Shown here piece by piece: positions 10,207 through 18,703 of a stretch of DNA of 39,844 bases. Source of the DNA: Myxococcales bacterium (GTDB lineage: Bacteria > Myxococcota > B64-G9). A program made the position numbers and the translations under genes. The stretch spans positions 1-39,844 of the forward strand of contig JAAZNF010000065.1 in NCBI GenBank assembly GCA_012798435.1. The letters run 5' to 3'. Below the pieces are notes generated by a model that saw nothing but the letters and a program-made list of their open reading frames with translations, did no database searches and was not told the DNA's origin. Positions within the stretch are counted from its first letter, which is position 1. The number at the start of each line of letters is the position of its first letter.

Positions 10207-11745
10207 TTGTTCGGCAACCTGGTCAGCATGCGCCTGCTCGCCCCCGCGGTGGTGCTGGGGGCGGTGGCGCTGTTTCTGTTCCTCGCGTCGGCCTTTGTGC
10301 GTCGGCGCGAGACCGGGCGCTGGCTCTTCCCGGGGGCGGCGCTCATCGGCCTGGCCGCGGCCCTGGTGACGCTGCTAGAGACAGTGCGCCTGCAGTACCT
10401 CCCGGACGGCTACAACTGCCTGCTTGGCGGTTGCACTGCGTTTCTGGGGATGCTGGCCTACGACCCGCTGGCGGTGTTCTTCCAGGCGCTCGTCATGCTG
10501 GCCGCGGTGGCGGCGGTGGTGCTCACGGTGGGAAGCCCGGCGGTGCCGCAGGCGCGGCGCGGCGAGTATTTCGGGTTGATTCTCGCCATGACGGTCGGCA
10601 TGTGCCTGCTGGTCTCCGCCAACCACCTGCTCATGCTGTATGTGGCGCTGGAGGCGGTGAGCCTGTGCTCGTACCTGCTCACCGGCTTCGACGCCAAGGC
10701 GCGCTCTGCCGAGGCGGGGCTCAAGTACGCGCTCTACGGCGGCGTGGCCTCGGCGGTCATGCTCTTCGGCCTGTCCTGGTGGTACGGGCTGTTCGGCAGC
10801 CTCAACCTGCAGAGCCTGCACTTTTGCATGCTGGGCTCGCCGGCGCTTTCGCCGGGCGAGAGCGGGGCGGCGGTGGTGGCGCTCCTGTTCATCCTGGCCG
10901 GCTTCGGCTTCAAGATCGCCGCGGTGCCCTTCCACCAGTGGTGCCCGGACGCCTACGAGGGGGCGCCCACGCCCATCGCCGCGCTCCTGTCGGTCGCGCC
11001 AAAGCTTTCGGGCTTCGCGGTGCTCCTGCGCTTCGCCTTCAACCTGCTGTTCGACCCGCGCGATCCCGAGACGCTGGCCTATGCGCCGGCGCAGCTCGAG
11101 TGGGCCCTGTGGGCCATCGCCGCGCTCTCGGCGCTGTCCATGACCATCGGGAACCTGGCGGCCATCCCGCAGAACAACCTCAAACGGCTGCTGGCCTACT
11201 CCAGCATCGCGCACGCGGGCTACCTGCTCATGGGTGTGGTCGGCGGCAGCCAGGGCGGCATCGCGGCGGTGTCTTTGTACGGCGCGGTGTACCTCGTCAT
11301 GAACCTCGGGGCGTTCGCGGTGGTGGCGGCGGTGGAGCGGGCCACCGGGTCGGAGGACCTGCTGGCCTTCCACGGTCTTGCGAAGCGTTCGCCGCTGCTG
11401 GCGGTCTGCATGGCCGTGTTCCTGCTCGCGCTCACCGGGTTGCCACCGACCGCCGGCTTCGTGGGCAAGGTCTACCTGTTCGCCTCGTTGCTCAAGGGTG
11501 GCGGGAGCCTGCCGGTCATCTTGGCGGTGGTGGGCATCGTCAACACCGTGATCTCGCTCTACTTCTACGCCCGGGTGCTGCGGGCCATGTTCCTACTGCC
11601 GCCCGAGCCGGGTCTTCCCGAGCGCATCGCCCCCGACGGGGCCGGCCTGCTCGCCGCCGCCCTGGCGGTACTGACCCTGGCCCTCGGCGTATTCTTCGGG
11701 CCGCTGGCCATGCTTGCCGAGTGGTCGGCGGGATTCGTGCGGTGA
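10207..11745 (+). CDS. nuoN: NADH-quinone oxidoreductase subunit N
   Basis: NuoN is the proximal antiporter-like proton pump. The 512-residue product has YVALEAVSLCSYLLTGFD with the TM5 glutamate, GFKIAAVPFHQWCPDAYEG with the TM7 lysine, and PQNNLKRLLAYSSIAHAGYL. I chose the TTG at 10207 because GGAGG ends five bases before it. An ATG at 10228 in the same frame would be too far from that site. Its stop overlaps the GTG start of the downstream hydrolase gene. Confidence 0.95.
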   Translation: MFGNLVSMRLLAPAVVLGAVALFLFLASAFVRRRETGRWLFPGAALIGLAAALVTLLETVRLQYLPDGYNCLLGGCTAFLGMLAYDPLAVFFQALVMLAAVAAVVLTVGSPAVPQARRGEYFGLILAMTVGMCLLVSANHLLMLYVALEAVSLCSYLLTGFDAKARSAEAGLKYALYGGVASAVMLFGLSWWYGLFGSLNLQSLHFCMLGSPALSPGESGAAVVALLFILAGFGFKIAAVPFHQWCPDAYEGAPTPIAALLSVAPKLSGFAVLLRFAFNLLFDPRDPETLAYAPAQLEWALWAIAALSALSMTIGNLAAIPQNNLKRLLAYSSIAHAGYLLMGVVGGSQGGIAAVSLYGAVYLVMNLGAFAVVAAVERATGSEDLLAFHGLAKRSPLLAVCMAVFLLALTGLPPTAGFVGKVYLFASLLKGGGSLPVILAVVGIVNTVISLYFYARVLRAMFLLPPEPGLPERIAPDGAGLLAAALAVLTLALGVFFGPLAMLAEWSAGFVR

Positions 11746-12590
11746 GCGAGGCGCGTCTTTGCGTGCTGGGGTCGGGCTCACGGGGGAACGCCTGTCTGCT
11801 CTCCTGCGGCGAACGCGACCTGCTCATCGACCAGGGGTTCTCGGGGCGAGAGCTCGAGCGGCGTCTTGGGCAGGTGGGACGCTCCATCGAACGGATCGGG
11901 GCGGTGGTGCTCACGCACACCCATGCCGATCACCTGAACCGCGCCTTCCTCAGAGTGATGCTCAAACAGGGCATCCCGCTCTACTGCCACCAGCAACACG
12001 CAGCGCAGCTCGCCCGCGACGCGCGTTTCATCCGGCTTGCCCGTGCGGGGCTGGTCCGGCCCTACCCGGGCCGCGGGCGTTTCGAGGTGCTGGAGCGGTT
12101 CGAGTTCGCGCCGCTGCGGCTGCCGCACGACTGCCCGCCCACGTTCGGATTCGTGATCGAGGCGGCGGCCCAGCCCCGGCCGGCGCGCCTGGCGTATCTC
12201 GCCGACCTGGGGCACGTCCCCGAAGGGGTCTTCGAGCGGATCTTGCAGCCGGGCGTCGACGTGTTGGCGCTCGAGTTCAACCACGACGAGGAGATGGAGC
12301 GCCGCTCGCGGCGTGCCGCCTCGCTCATCGAGCGGGTGCTGGGGCCACAGGGGCACCTCTCCAACCGGCAGGCCTGTGATGCGCTCGAGCGGTTGCTCGC
12401 GCCGGGAGAGCGGATGGCGCACAGCCTGATTCAGCTCCACATCTCCGAGGAGTGCAACGACCGCCGGCTGGCCTTCAGCAGCGCCGTGCGCGTGGTGGAG
12501 CGCATGGGTGGCGCGACCCGGGTCTTCAGCACATCCCAGGACGAGCCCGGGCGCGTGCATTATCTCTCTTGTGTTTCAGAAGAGCATTGA
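11742..12590 (+). CDS. MBL-fold metallo-hydrolase, YycJ/WalJ-like
   Basis: This is a soluble metallo-beta-lactamase-fold hydrolase of 282 residues. Key features are the N-terminal GSGSRGNACLL, the metal motif HTHADH at residues 59-64, and the later blocks LEFNHDEEM and GHLSN. All are characteristic of the YycJ/WalJ branch, whose members include putative exonucleases in DNA repair and cell-wall-linked operons. There is no signal peptide. The GTG start overlaps the nuoN stop (GTGA), so it is probably cotranslated with complex I, although no functional link is obvious. The exact substrate cannot be read from the sequence. Confidence 0.85.
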   Translation: MSEARLCVLGSGSRGNACLLSCGERDLLIDQGFSGRELERRLGQVGRSIERIGAVVLTHTHADHLNRAFLRVMLKQGIPLYCHQQHAAQLARDARFIRLARAGLVRPYPGRGRFEVLERFEFAPLRLPHDCPPTFGFVIEAAAQPRPARLAYLADLGHVPEGVFERILQPGVDVLALEFNHDEEMERRSRRAASLIERVLGPQGHLSNRQACDALERLLAPGERMAHSLIQLHISEECNDRRLAFSSAVRVVERMGGATRVFSTSQDEPGRVHYLSCVSEEH

Positions 12591-12596
12591 TATCCT
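12569..12596 (+). promoter_or_regulatory. weak candidate promoter for the 12603 gene
   Basis: TTGTGT (12569-12574), 16 bases, then TATCCT (12591-12596) straddles the end of the hydrolase gene. Transcription would begin close to the ATG at 12603, which has no visible ribosome site, so the message could be leaderless. The match is modest, and this is inference. Confidence 0.3.
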
Positions 12597-12602
12597 ACAT
12601 TC

Positions 12603-12815
12603 ATGCTCTACGGCCGGATCACGAAATTCGACGCGGCGGACGGGCTGGGAACGGTGATCCTGGACGATGGTCGCGAGATCCGTTTTTCGCTCACCGCCTG
12701 CGGCTACTTCCGGCCCGAGGTGGGAAAGAAGGTCAGGGTGATCTCGCTCACCGAGGGTTACGGCGGCCAGCCGAAGGCCACACTGATCGAGCCCGATCCC
12801 CGGGTGGGATCCTGA
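12603..12815 (+). CDS. small cold-shock-like OB-fold protein
   Basis: The 70-residue product reads like a shortened cold-shock/OB-fold domain. It starts with MLYGRITKFDAADGLGTVIL, where the glycine-rich turn occupies the place of the KGFGFI segment. A basic strand and a VGKKVRVISL strand follow. The aromatic RNP1/RNP2 residues of true CspA proteins are largely missing, so nucleic-acid binding is uncertain. No Shine-Dalgarno sequence precedes the ATG, and a promoter-like sequence ends just upstream. The cytochrome gene begins 17 bases after its stop. Confidence 0.7.
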   Translation: MLYGRITKFDAADGLGTVILDDGREIRFSLTACGYFRPEVGKKVRVISLTEGYGGQPKATLIEPDPRVGS

Positions 12816-12832
12816 GAGGCGAGGTGTTTCCA

Positions 12833-14191
12833 TTGAGGACTTCTACATTCCGGCATCTGGTGGTCGTGACGCTGAACCTGGCCTGGACGGTGCCCGCGCT
12901 GGCCCAGCCCAAGTGGGGCGACGCGGCGCTGGGCAGCCGCCAGTACGACGACTTCGAGCGGCCGCGCGCCTGCGCCGGCTGCCACCGGGAGTTCTTCCCG
13001 CAGTGGCAGATGTCCATGATGAGCCAGGCCTACACGCACGAGTGGGACGAGATCGAATACTTCGAGCTGGCCGTGCCGCACGCCGAGCGCGAGCCCAAGG
13101 TGGCCGGGGTCAAGGCCGGCTGCAACGGCTGCCACACGCCCATCGCCTTCCTGGCGGGCGACGTGCCGCCGCCGAAGCCGCAAAAACGCAGCCGGGCCAA
13201 CGAGTCGGTCTCCTGCGACGTGTGCCACACCATCTCGGGACGGGCCGAGGGAACACCGTTCAATTTCAGCTACATCTCATCGCCGGGCAAGACCAAGTAC
13301 GGGCCACGCGAGGGCGTGGAGTCGCCGCACCACAACACGAAGAAGCTCGAGCTCATCCGCCAGCCCGAGTTCTGCGGCAACTGTCACAACGAGCAGAGCC
13401 CGTACGGCATGTGGGTGAAGGCCACCCAGATCGAGTACGCCGAGGGCCCGTACCCCAAGATGGGCCTGCGCTGCCACGACTGCCACATGCCGGTCGCGAC
13501 GGGTCGGGTGGCCAGCATGTCGGGCGAGGACCTGCCGTTGCACCAGCACCTGTTCTTCGGGGCGCACGTCATGGCCAAGATCCGCGGCGCGGTCGAGCTG
13601 CGGCTGGTCCCCGACCGGCTCGAGGCCACTCCCGGCGAGAAGGTGAAGCTCACCCTGTACGCCTTCAACGCCAAGGCGGGCCACAAGATCCCCACCGGCT
13701 CGGTGGAGGATCGCGAGCTATGGGTCCACGTGGAGGCGGTGGATGCCAAGGGCAACCGCTACCACCTGCCCGTCGATCCCAAGGGCTTCCCCGGCGAGGA
13801 GACCACCATCGGCTCCAACCAGCCGGCCTGGTTCGATCTGGGGGTGGCCCAGGGGAAGGCGGACTTCGCGGGCATCCCGCGCGACGGCGTGCCCGAGGGC
13901 TCGCGCATCTACCGCATGGCCTACCTCAACCCCAAGGGCGAGATGACCATCATGCAGTGGTACACGGCATCGTTTGGCCCGGACTACCGCATCGGGCCGC
14001 TGGAGACGAAGACCGACAGCTACACCTTCAAGATCCCGGGCAAGGCTCCGCTGGGGCCGCTCACCGTGAAGGCCACGCTGTACTACCGCCTGCTGGTGAA
14101 ACCGGTAGGCGAGTACCTCAAGGTGCCGGCCGAAGAATACGAGGACCGGGTGATGAACGAGGCCGAGGCCCGGATCGAACTGGTCGACTGA
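12833..14191 (+). CDS. periplasmic pentahaem cytochrome c with C-terminal beta domain
   Basis: The 452-residue product starts with a signal peptide ending ALA|Q near residue 24. It carries five CxxCH haem-attachment motifs at residues 47, 97, 128, 181 and 214 (CAGCH, CNGCH, CDVCH, CGNCH, CHDCH). The haem part resembles the cytochrome c554/NrfB-type multihaem families. From about residue 245 the chain becomes haem-free and beta-rich (ATPGEKVKLTLYAFN, AGHKIPTGSVEDRELWV), as in some large periplasmic multihaem cytochromes. I prefer the TTG at 12833, eight bases after GAGG. A GTG at 12824 in frame is possible. The partner porin starts 12 bases downstream, which suggests an electron-transfer pair. 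Confidence 0.85.
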   Translation: MRTSTFRHLVVVTLNLAWTVPALAQPKWGDAALGSRQYDDFERPRACAGCHREFFPQWQMSMMSQAYTHEWDEIEYFELAVPHAEREPKVAGVKAGCNGCHTPIAFLAGDVPPPKPQKRSRANESVSCDVCHTISGRAEGTPFNFSYISSPGKTKYGPREGVESPHHNTKKLELIRQPEFCGNCHNEQSPYGMWVKATQIEYAEGPYPKMGLRCHDCHMPVATGRVASMSGEDLPLHQHLFFGAHVMAKIRGAVELRLVPDRLEATPGEKVKLTLYAFNAKAGHKIPTGSVEDRELWVHVEAVDAKGNRYHLPVDPKGFPGEETTIGSNQPAWFDLGVAQGKADFAGIPRDGVPEGSRIYRMAYLNPKGEMTIMQWYTASFGPDYRIGPLETKTDSYTFKIPGKAPLGPLTVKATLYYRLLVKPVGEYLKVPAEEYEDRVMNEAEARIELVD

Positions 14192-14203
14192 ACGGAGGAT
14201 TCC

Positions 14204-15430
14204 ATGCGAGGTCACCTGTGGTGGATCGCGCCGACGCTGGTCCTGATGTTGGGCGTGCTCTTGGGGCGGCCCTCGGAGGCCATTCCGGCCTTTGCTCGCA
14301 AGCACGAGTTCTCCTGCACCACCTGCCACGATCCCTTCCCGCGGCTGAAGGCCTACGGGGAGGAGTTCGCGGCCAACGCCTACGCCCCGTCGGATCAGGA
14401 GATGCCGCCGCGCTATTACACCGACGTGGGCGATGACCGGCTGTCGCTGTTCCGCGAGATCCCGCTGGCGCTGCGTGGCGACATGTATCTCGACTTCCAG
14501 CTCAACGGAAACGACACTGGCGACGGCTACCAGGACTTCAAGACGCCCTGGGTCATCAAGCTCATGTCCGGCGGCCAGCTCGCGCCCGACATCGGCTACT
14601 ACGTCTATTTCATGATGACCGAGGGTGGCGAGATCGTGGGGTTGGAGGACACTTTCATACAGTTCAACGACCTGTGGGGGAGCCCGGTGGACCTCATCCT
14701 GGGGCAGTTCCAGGTCTCAGACGTGCTCTTCAAGCGCGAGCTCCGGCTGACCTTCCAGGACTACCTGCCCATAAAGATCCGGCCGGGGCGCTCGGACATC
14801 GACCTCACCTACGACCGGGGCCTGCTGGTCTCGGCCGACTTCTCCTTCGGCCTGATGGCCTCGCTGTCGGTGACCAACGGCGCCAGGTTGAACTCGGCCA
14901 TCGACGACAACATGGACCCCGACTTCTTCAAGAACGTCATGCTGCGCCTGTCCCAGGAGTTCGGCCCGGCGCGGGTGGGGGCCTTCGGCTACTTCGGCAA
15001 GGAGCGGCGCACCATCACCGACGAAGCGACGGGGAATAGCCACCTCGGCACCAACGAATCGTTCATGTGGGGCGCGGATCTCACCCTGGATCTCAACCGC
15101 ACCACCCTGAACGCGCTCTACCTCCAGCGTCGGGACATCAACCCCTTGATGAAGCCGGCCAACGAGCCCTTCGCGCTGAAGAGCCACGGCATCATGGCCG
15201 AGGCGGTGACGCGGCTCTGGGGCGACCCCGGCCGGCTGTACGCGGTGCTGCTCTTCGACAAGGTGGAGAGCCAGGTGCCGGGGGCAGACCAGGAGAGCTA
15301 CACCGGCAACCTCACCTATCTGTTGCGCACCAACCTCAAAGTCATGGCCGAGTACACCTTCTACCGCATCCACGACGACGAGGTGGCCAACGAGCACCGC
15401 CTGCTGATCGGGCTCACCGGGGCCATCTGA
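14204..15430 (+). CDS. outer-membrane beta-barrel porin with an N-terminal haem c site
   Basis: The 408-residue product has a signal peptide (cleavage near SEA, residue 26) followed at once by FARKHEFSCTTCHDPFPRL. This places one CxxCH at residues 38-42 and then a conserved Phe/Pro-rich segment. The remainder alternates polar and hydrophobic residues with many aromatic strand ends and finishes in a short barrel-like strand, typical of an outer-membrane porin. The haem-then-barrel order is seen in a family of monohaem porins found near electron-transfer cytochromes. GGAGG precedes the ATG. Next to the pentahaem cytochrome it could form a periplasm-to-surface electron path. That role is inferred. 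Confidence 0.8.
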   Translation: MRGHLWWIAPTLVLMLGVLLGRPSEAIPAFARKHEFSCTTCHDPFPRLKAYGEEFAANAYAPSDQEMPPRYYTDVGDDRLSLFREIPLALRGDMYLDFQLNGNDTGDGYQDFKTPWVIKLMSGGQLAPDIGYYVYFMMTEGGEIVGLEDTFIQFNDLWGSPVDLILGQFQVSDVLFKRELRLTFQDYLPIKIRPGRSDIDLTYDRGLLVSADFSFGLMASLSVTNGARLNSAIDDNMDPDFFKNVMLRLSQEFGPARVGAFGYFGKERRTITDEATGNSHLGTNESFMWGADLTLDLNRTTLNALYLQRRDINPLMKPANEPFALKSHGIMAEAVTRLWGDPGRLYAVLLFDKVESQVPGADQESYTGNLTYLLRTNLKVMAEYTFYRIHDDEVANEHRLLIGLTGAI

Positions 15431-15459
15431 AACGAAAAGTATGAGGTGCGCTGCGGGGG

Positions 15460-15487
15460 TTGACGCCGAGACGGTCGTGCATAGCTT
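15460..15487 (+). promoter_or_regulatory. putative sigma-70-type promoter
   Basis: TTGACG (15460-15465), 16 bases, then TAGCTT (15482-15487) lies in the 136-base gap between the haem porin and the FadL-like gene. It would drive the 15567-18536 group. Confidence 0.45.
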
Positions 15488-15566
15488 GTTCGGGAGTTTG
15501 CTGGCCGACAAATGACAGATTCGTCGTATGCAACATGGCGCGCATGGGGCGCGAGGAAAATGAACG

Positions 15567-17021
15567 ATGAGGGCAAGCGTATTCATTTCGTGCCTGCTGC
15601 TGGCCTCGGCTCCGGCGGCGGCCTCCTCGCTGCTCGAGACCCTGGGCGCCTCCACGGAGCCGTCGGGCCAGATGGCCCGGGTGGAAGCCGGGGGCGTGGC
15701 GGCGGCGTACTTCAACCCCGCGCTGCTCTCCTTCATCCAGCCGCAGTATCAGGCCGGCTTTGTGGTGATGGGGCAGGATCTCTCCATCCGCCTCGGCGAC
15801 CGGCCGGCGGGCATCGATATTCCCGACAGCATCACCCGCGCCCGGCGCCTCAACCCGGACGGGACGACCAGCCGGCTCGAAGTGCGGCCGCTGCCCACGG
15901 CCCATCTGCGCACGGCGCGGGGCTCGCATGACGGCTCCGGGGCGCTGTCCTTCATCGAGTTCGGCACCGTGGTGCCGATCGGAACCGAGCGCATGTTTTC
16001 GCTCGGGTTCTACGCGGTAATCCCGGCCGGCGAGTTCCAGGGCCAACGGCCGTTCTACGTGGACGAGCGCGAGCAGTATTTCTCCAACTCGCTGCACTTT
16101 GAGCTTCTCGAGGACCGCTTGTCGGGGGCTGTCTTCGTGCTTGGCGGGTCCTACCGCCCGCTCCCCTGGCTGTCTTTCGGCGCCGGCGTGCTGATGGCCA
16201 ACTCGACTCGGGCGATCACCGAGATCTTCATCCCCGACGCCGGGAACCAGGAGGACGCCCGCACGCTCTCCAAGGTGAGCGTGAACACGCGCCTGGTTCC
16301 GCACCTGGGGCTGATCGTGGAGCGGCCCACCTTCCGCCTCGCGGCCACGGCGCACTTTCCCTTGCAGAACGAGGTGGATGGCCAGGGCGAGCTGCAGTTC
16401 TGGAACTACGATTACCCGGAGGGCCAGACGGCGCTGTATCAACCCTTCTCCTTCGTGCACGGCTTCTTGCCCTGGCGCGTGTCGCTCGGCGGGCGCTACC
16501 TCATCGGCCCGCCGGAGGGGGTATCGGGTTGGGTCAGCGCAAGCGTCCTGTGGAGCCAGTGGTCTGCCTACCAGGACCGCATGGGCGAGCAACCGCTCGA
16601 GCGCTGGTCGGACACCTTCGCCCCGACCCTAGGCGGCGGACTGCGCATGGGGAGCCACGAGATATCCTTACAGGCGGGGTACGCGCCGTCGCCAGTCCCC
16701 GATCAGACCGGACGCACGAACTACGTGGACAACGAACGGATCCATCTCGGCGCGGGGTACCAGTGGCGCCTCGACTTCGGCAAGAGCCGGATGGCGCTGG
16801 CCGCTCACCTCTATGCCGCACATCTTCTTCACCGGAGCGTAGAGAAAAATCCGAGCGCGTCGCACCCGGTGTTCGACGAGTTCCCGGACTCGGTGGACAT
16901 CGCGACCAACCAGTTCATCGGCGAATCGGCCGGATTCCAGAGCAACAATCCCGGGTATCCGGGGTTCACAAGCGACGGCTGGATCTTTTCCGCCGGGATC
17001 TCGCTGCGGTACTGCCGCTGA
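15567..17021 (+). CDS. FadL/OmpP1-like outer-membrane transporter
   Basis: The 484-residue product has a signal peptide ending SAPAAAS near residue 20. It then has LGASTEPSGQMARVEAGG and AAAYFNPALLSF, the small-residue-rich hatch and NPA motif that mark the FadL family of hydrophobic-compound transporters. The rest is barrel-like with many Gly/Aromatic alternations, and it ends with FSAGISLRYCR. The last residues include a cysteine, and the usual terminal Phe is absent. FadL proteins bring fatty acids or hydrocarbons across the outer membrane, but the substrate here is unknown. The next gene starts 13 bases on with a strong GAGGAGG. Confidence 0.75.
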   Translation: MRASVFISCLLLASAPAAASSLLETLGASTEPSGQMARVEAGGVAAAYFNPALLSFIQPQYQAGFVVMGQDLSIRLGDRPAGIDIPDSITRARRLNPDGTTSRLEVRPLPTAHLRTARGSHDGSGALSFIEFGTVVPIGTERMFSLGFYAVIPAGEFQGQRPFYVDEREQYFSNSLHFELLEDRLSGAVFVLGGSYRPLPWLSFGAGVLMANSTRAITEIFIPDAGNQEDARTLSKVSVNTRLVPHLGLIVERPTFRLAATAHFPLQNEVDGQGELQFWNYDYPEGQTALYQPFSFVHGFLPWRVSLGGRYLIGPPEGVSGWVSASVLWSQWSAYQDRMGEQPLERWSDTFAPTLGGGLRMGSHEISLQAGYAPSPVPDQTGRTNYVDNERIHLGAGYQWRLDFGKSRMALAAHLYAAHLLHRSVEKNPSASHPVFDEFPDSVDIATNQFIGESAGFQSNNPGYPGFTSDGWIFSAGISLRYCR

Positions 17022-17034
17022 CGAGGAGGGGCCC

Positions 17035-17892
17035 ATGCGCTGGATAGCGGTGTGGATGCTCATGATGCTCTTCGGGGCCGGCTCCGGTTGCGCGGGGTCG
17101 GACGGGTCGCCGGATGTCGCCGGGGAAGAGCATCGCGACGGCGGAGACGGGGGCGCGGATGCCGGCGGCGACGGCGGCGGTTGCGGGACCGACTGCCCGC
17201 CGGTAGACCCCGAGTTGCTCCCCGGTACATACGCCATGCTCCAGGTCAACGCGCGCATCACCAACGTACCGGTGGTTGGCCAGACCCACACCGAGACCCA
17301 CGCCCTGCTCCGCGCAACCGTGACGCGGGGCGGAGCGGATCGCCTCGACATGCTCATCCAGGTCTGCGATCTCAAACAGGTGAGCGAGACGACCCTGGTT
17401 CAGGTGGTATTCCCCGAGGCGTTTCTACAGAGCCTGGAGACGTACCCGCGGGTCATCGAGCTTCGGCCCGACCTGGGAACGAACCGGTTCGTCTCGCCGC
17501 TGGCGGTGGAGGTGTACGGTGCCCATCTGGTAGATCCGGTGAATGACACACTGCCCGCCGAGGCCGCGGACAGCCGGGTGTACGATCAGGACGGGGACGG
17601 GAAGCCCGGCGTCACCATTCGCGTCACCGGCCTGGTGGACGGCGAGATCTACCTCGTGCAGCGCAGCAAGAGCACGCTCTCGGGCTGGTTCGAATCACCG
17701 GATCGCTGGGGCGGGCTCATCGATAGCGAGGTCGAGCAGGTGTACCTCGGCTCCGATAACCCGGTGCTCTCCAAGCCCAACGAGAGCACGAAAGATCCGG
17801 ATCCGTCCCACAGCACCATCGTGCTCAAGCGGATCGAACCGCTCCATGAGTGCGATTGGATCAGCTCGCAAGGAGAAGCGCTGTTCCCGTGA
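17035..17892 (+). CDS. lipoprotein with Asp/Gly-rich N-terminal linker
   Basis: The 285-residue product has a lipoprotein signal peptide with lipobox GSGC (Cys19). A flexible linker dominated by Gly, Asp and Ala follows up to about residue 55, including CGTDC. The mature domain contains a DQDGDGKPG loop near residue 184, which resembles a calcium-binding D-rich loop. I do not recognise the fold. GAGGAGG sits just upstream of the ATG. Position after the FadL-like gene suggests a surface or periplasmic accessory. The lipid anchor is well supported, while the function is unknown. Confidence 0.75.
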   Translation: MRWIAVWMLMMLFGAGSGCAGSDGSPDVAGEEHRDGGDGGADAGGDGGGCGTDCPPVDPELLPGTYAMLQVNARITNVPVVGQTHTETHALLRATVTRGGADRLDMLIQVCDLKQVSETTLVQVVFPEAFLQSLETYPRVIELRPDLGTNRFVSPLAVEVYGAHLVDPVNDTLPAEAADSRVYDQDGDGKPGVTIRVTGLVDGEIYLVQRSKSTLSGWFESPDRWGGLIDSEVEQVYLGSDNPVLSKPNESTKDPDPSHSTIVLKRIEPLHECDWISSQGEALFP

Positions 17893-18536
17893 TCCCCGAC
17901 CCCATCACCCCCTGGCGCGGCGTCCTCATCGGGCTGTTCGGCGTGCTGCTCGGGATGCGGATTCTCTTCCGCCTTCGCTTCCGGCGCATGTGGCGTCCGC
18001 CCGTGTTGCGGGAAGAGGGGGCGGTGCTCTTCGTGCTCCATGGCGCGCTGGTGCTCGCGGTGTGGGCCGCCACGCTGCTTGCGATGCTCTTCCCGCGCTG
18101 GATCCCCTGGGCGTTTTTCGACGCGCCACCCATCGTCCGGGGACTGGGGCTGTCGCTGGCCGCCGGGGGCCTGCTTCTCATCGGCTGGTCGCACCTCCAC
18201 CTGGGGGTCGAGTTCGACACCACCATCGGCGCGAGCGGTCACCAGAAGTTGGTGACGTCGGGCCCGTACCACTACATTCGCCACCCCTTGTATGTCGCGT
18301 TCTTGCTGTTCTTCGTCGGCGCCGGAACGGCCGGTGGCGCCTGGCTCGTCTCCGCGGGCGGCGCGGCGCTGTTCGCCTTGCTCATGACGGTGCGGCTGCG
18401 GGCCGAGGAACGGCTGCTGCGCGATCGCTTCGGGAATGCCTACCGCGAGTATGCCCGGCGAACACCGCGCTTTTTCCCTCGCCTCCGCCTCGGACACCGA
18501 CAGGCTCAACTCCGTTCGTCGTCCGGCGGCGGCTGA
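17889..18536 (+). CDS. isoprenylcysteine carboxyl methyltransferase (ICMT)-family membrane protein
   Basis: The 215-residue integral membrane protein has about five hydrophobic segments. It carries the C-terminal ICMT/phospholipid-methyltransferase signature TSGPYHYIRHPLYVA followed by AEERLLRDRFGNAYREYARRTPRFFP. In relatives these regions bind S-adenosylmethionine and the lipophilic substrate. Bacterial members rarely have known substrates. I chose the GTG at 17889, which overlaps the lipoprotein stop as GTGA, in keeping with the local pattern. An in-frame ATG at 17850 would add 13 residues of non-membrane sequence. Its 3' end overlaps the convergent small gene by 31 bases. Confidence 0.78.
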   Translation: MIPDPITPWRGVLIGLFGVLLGMRILFRLRFRRMWRPPVLREEGAVLFVLHGALVLAVWAATLLAMLFPRWIPWAFFDAPPIVRGLGLSLAAGGLLLIGWSHLHLGVEFDTTIGASGHQKLVTSGPYHYIRHPLYVAFLLFFVGAGTAGGAWLVSAGGAALFALLMTVRLRAEERLLRDRFGNAYREYARRTPRFFPRLRLGHRQAQLRSSSGGG

Positions 18537-18703
18537 GGGCCAGGGACGATACCCGCGATATCGGGATCCTCGCCGGTCATGCCCCGCGGCCGGCTGGCCC
18601 GCTCCTCCTTGCGTTGGAGACGGCGCTGCTCCTTCTGCTTTCGCTTCTCCTCGCGGGCCTTCTCCTTCTGGCGCTTGCTGATGGTGGGCCGATTGTGGTT
18701 CAT
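18506..18703 (-). CDS. very basic, highly charged small protein
   Basis: The 65-residue product starts MNHNRPTISKRQKEKARE and continues with alternating Lys, Arg, Glu and Gln for about 40 residues. It looks like a single charged helix, followed by a Pro/Asp-rich tail ending PPPDDERS. Similar short TISKRQKE proteins occur in Deltaproteobacteria and related groups without assigned function. RNA or ribosome association is a guess from charge. GAGAGG lies upstream of the ATG, and the start overlaps the cupin stop as ATGA, so the two genes are probably cotranslated. It converges on and overlaps the ICMT-like gene end. Confidence 0.72.
   Translation of the reverse strand: MNHNRPTISKRQKEKAREEKRKQKEQRRLQRKEERASRPRGMTGEDPDIAGIVPGPQPPPDDERS

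Noticed and set aside
12833-15430. Canonical MtrCAB or PcoB-type conduit
   Set aside because: There is no decahaem cytochrome or surface multihaem lipoprotein next to the porin, and the porin carries its own single haem. Only a general similarity is claimed.
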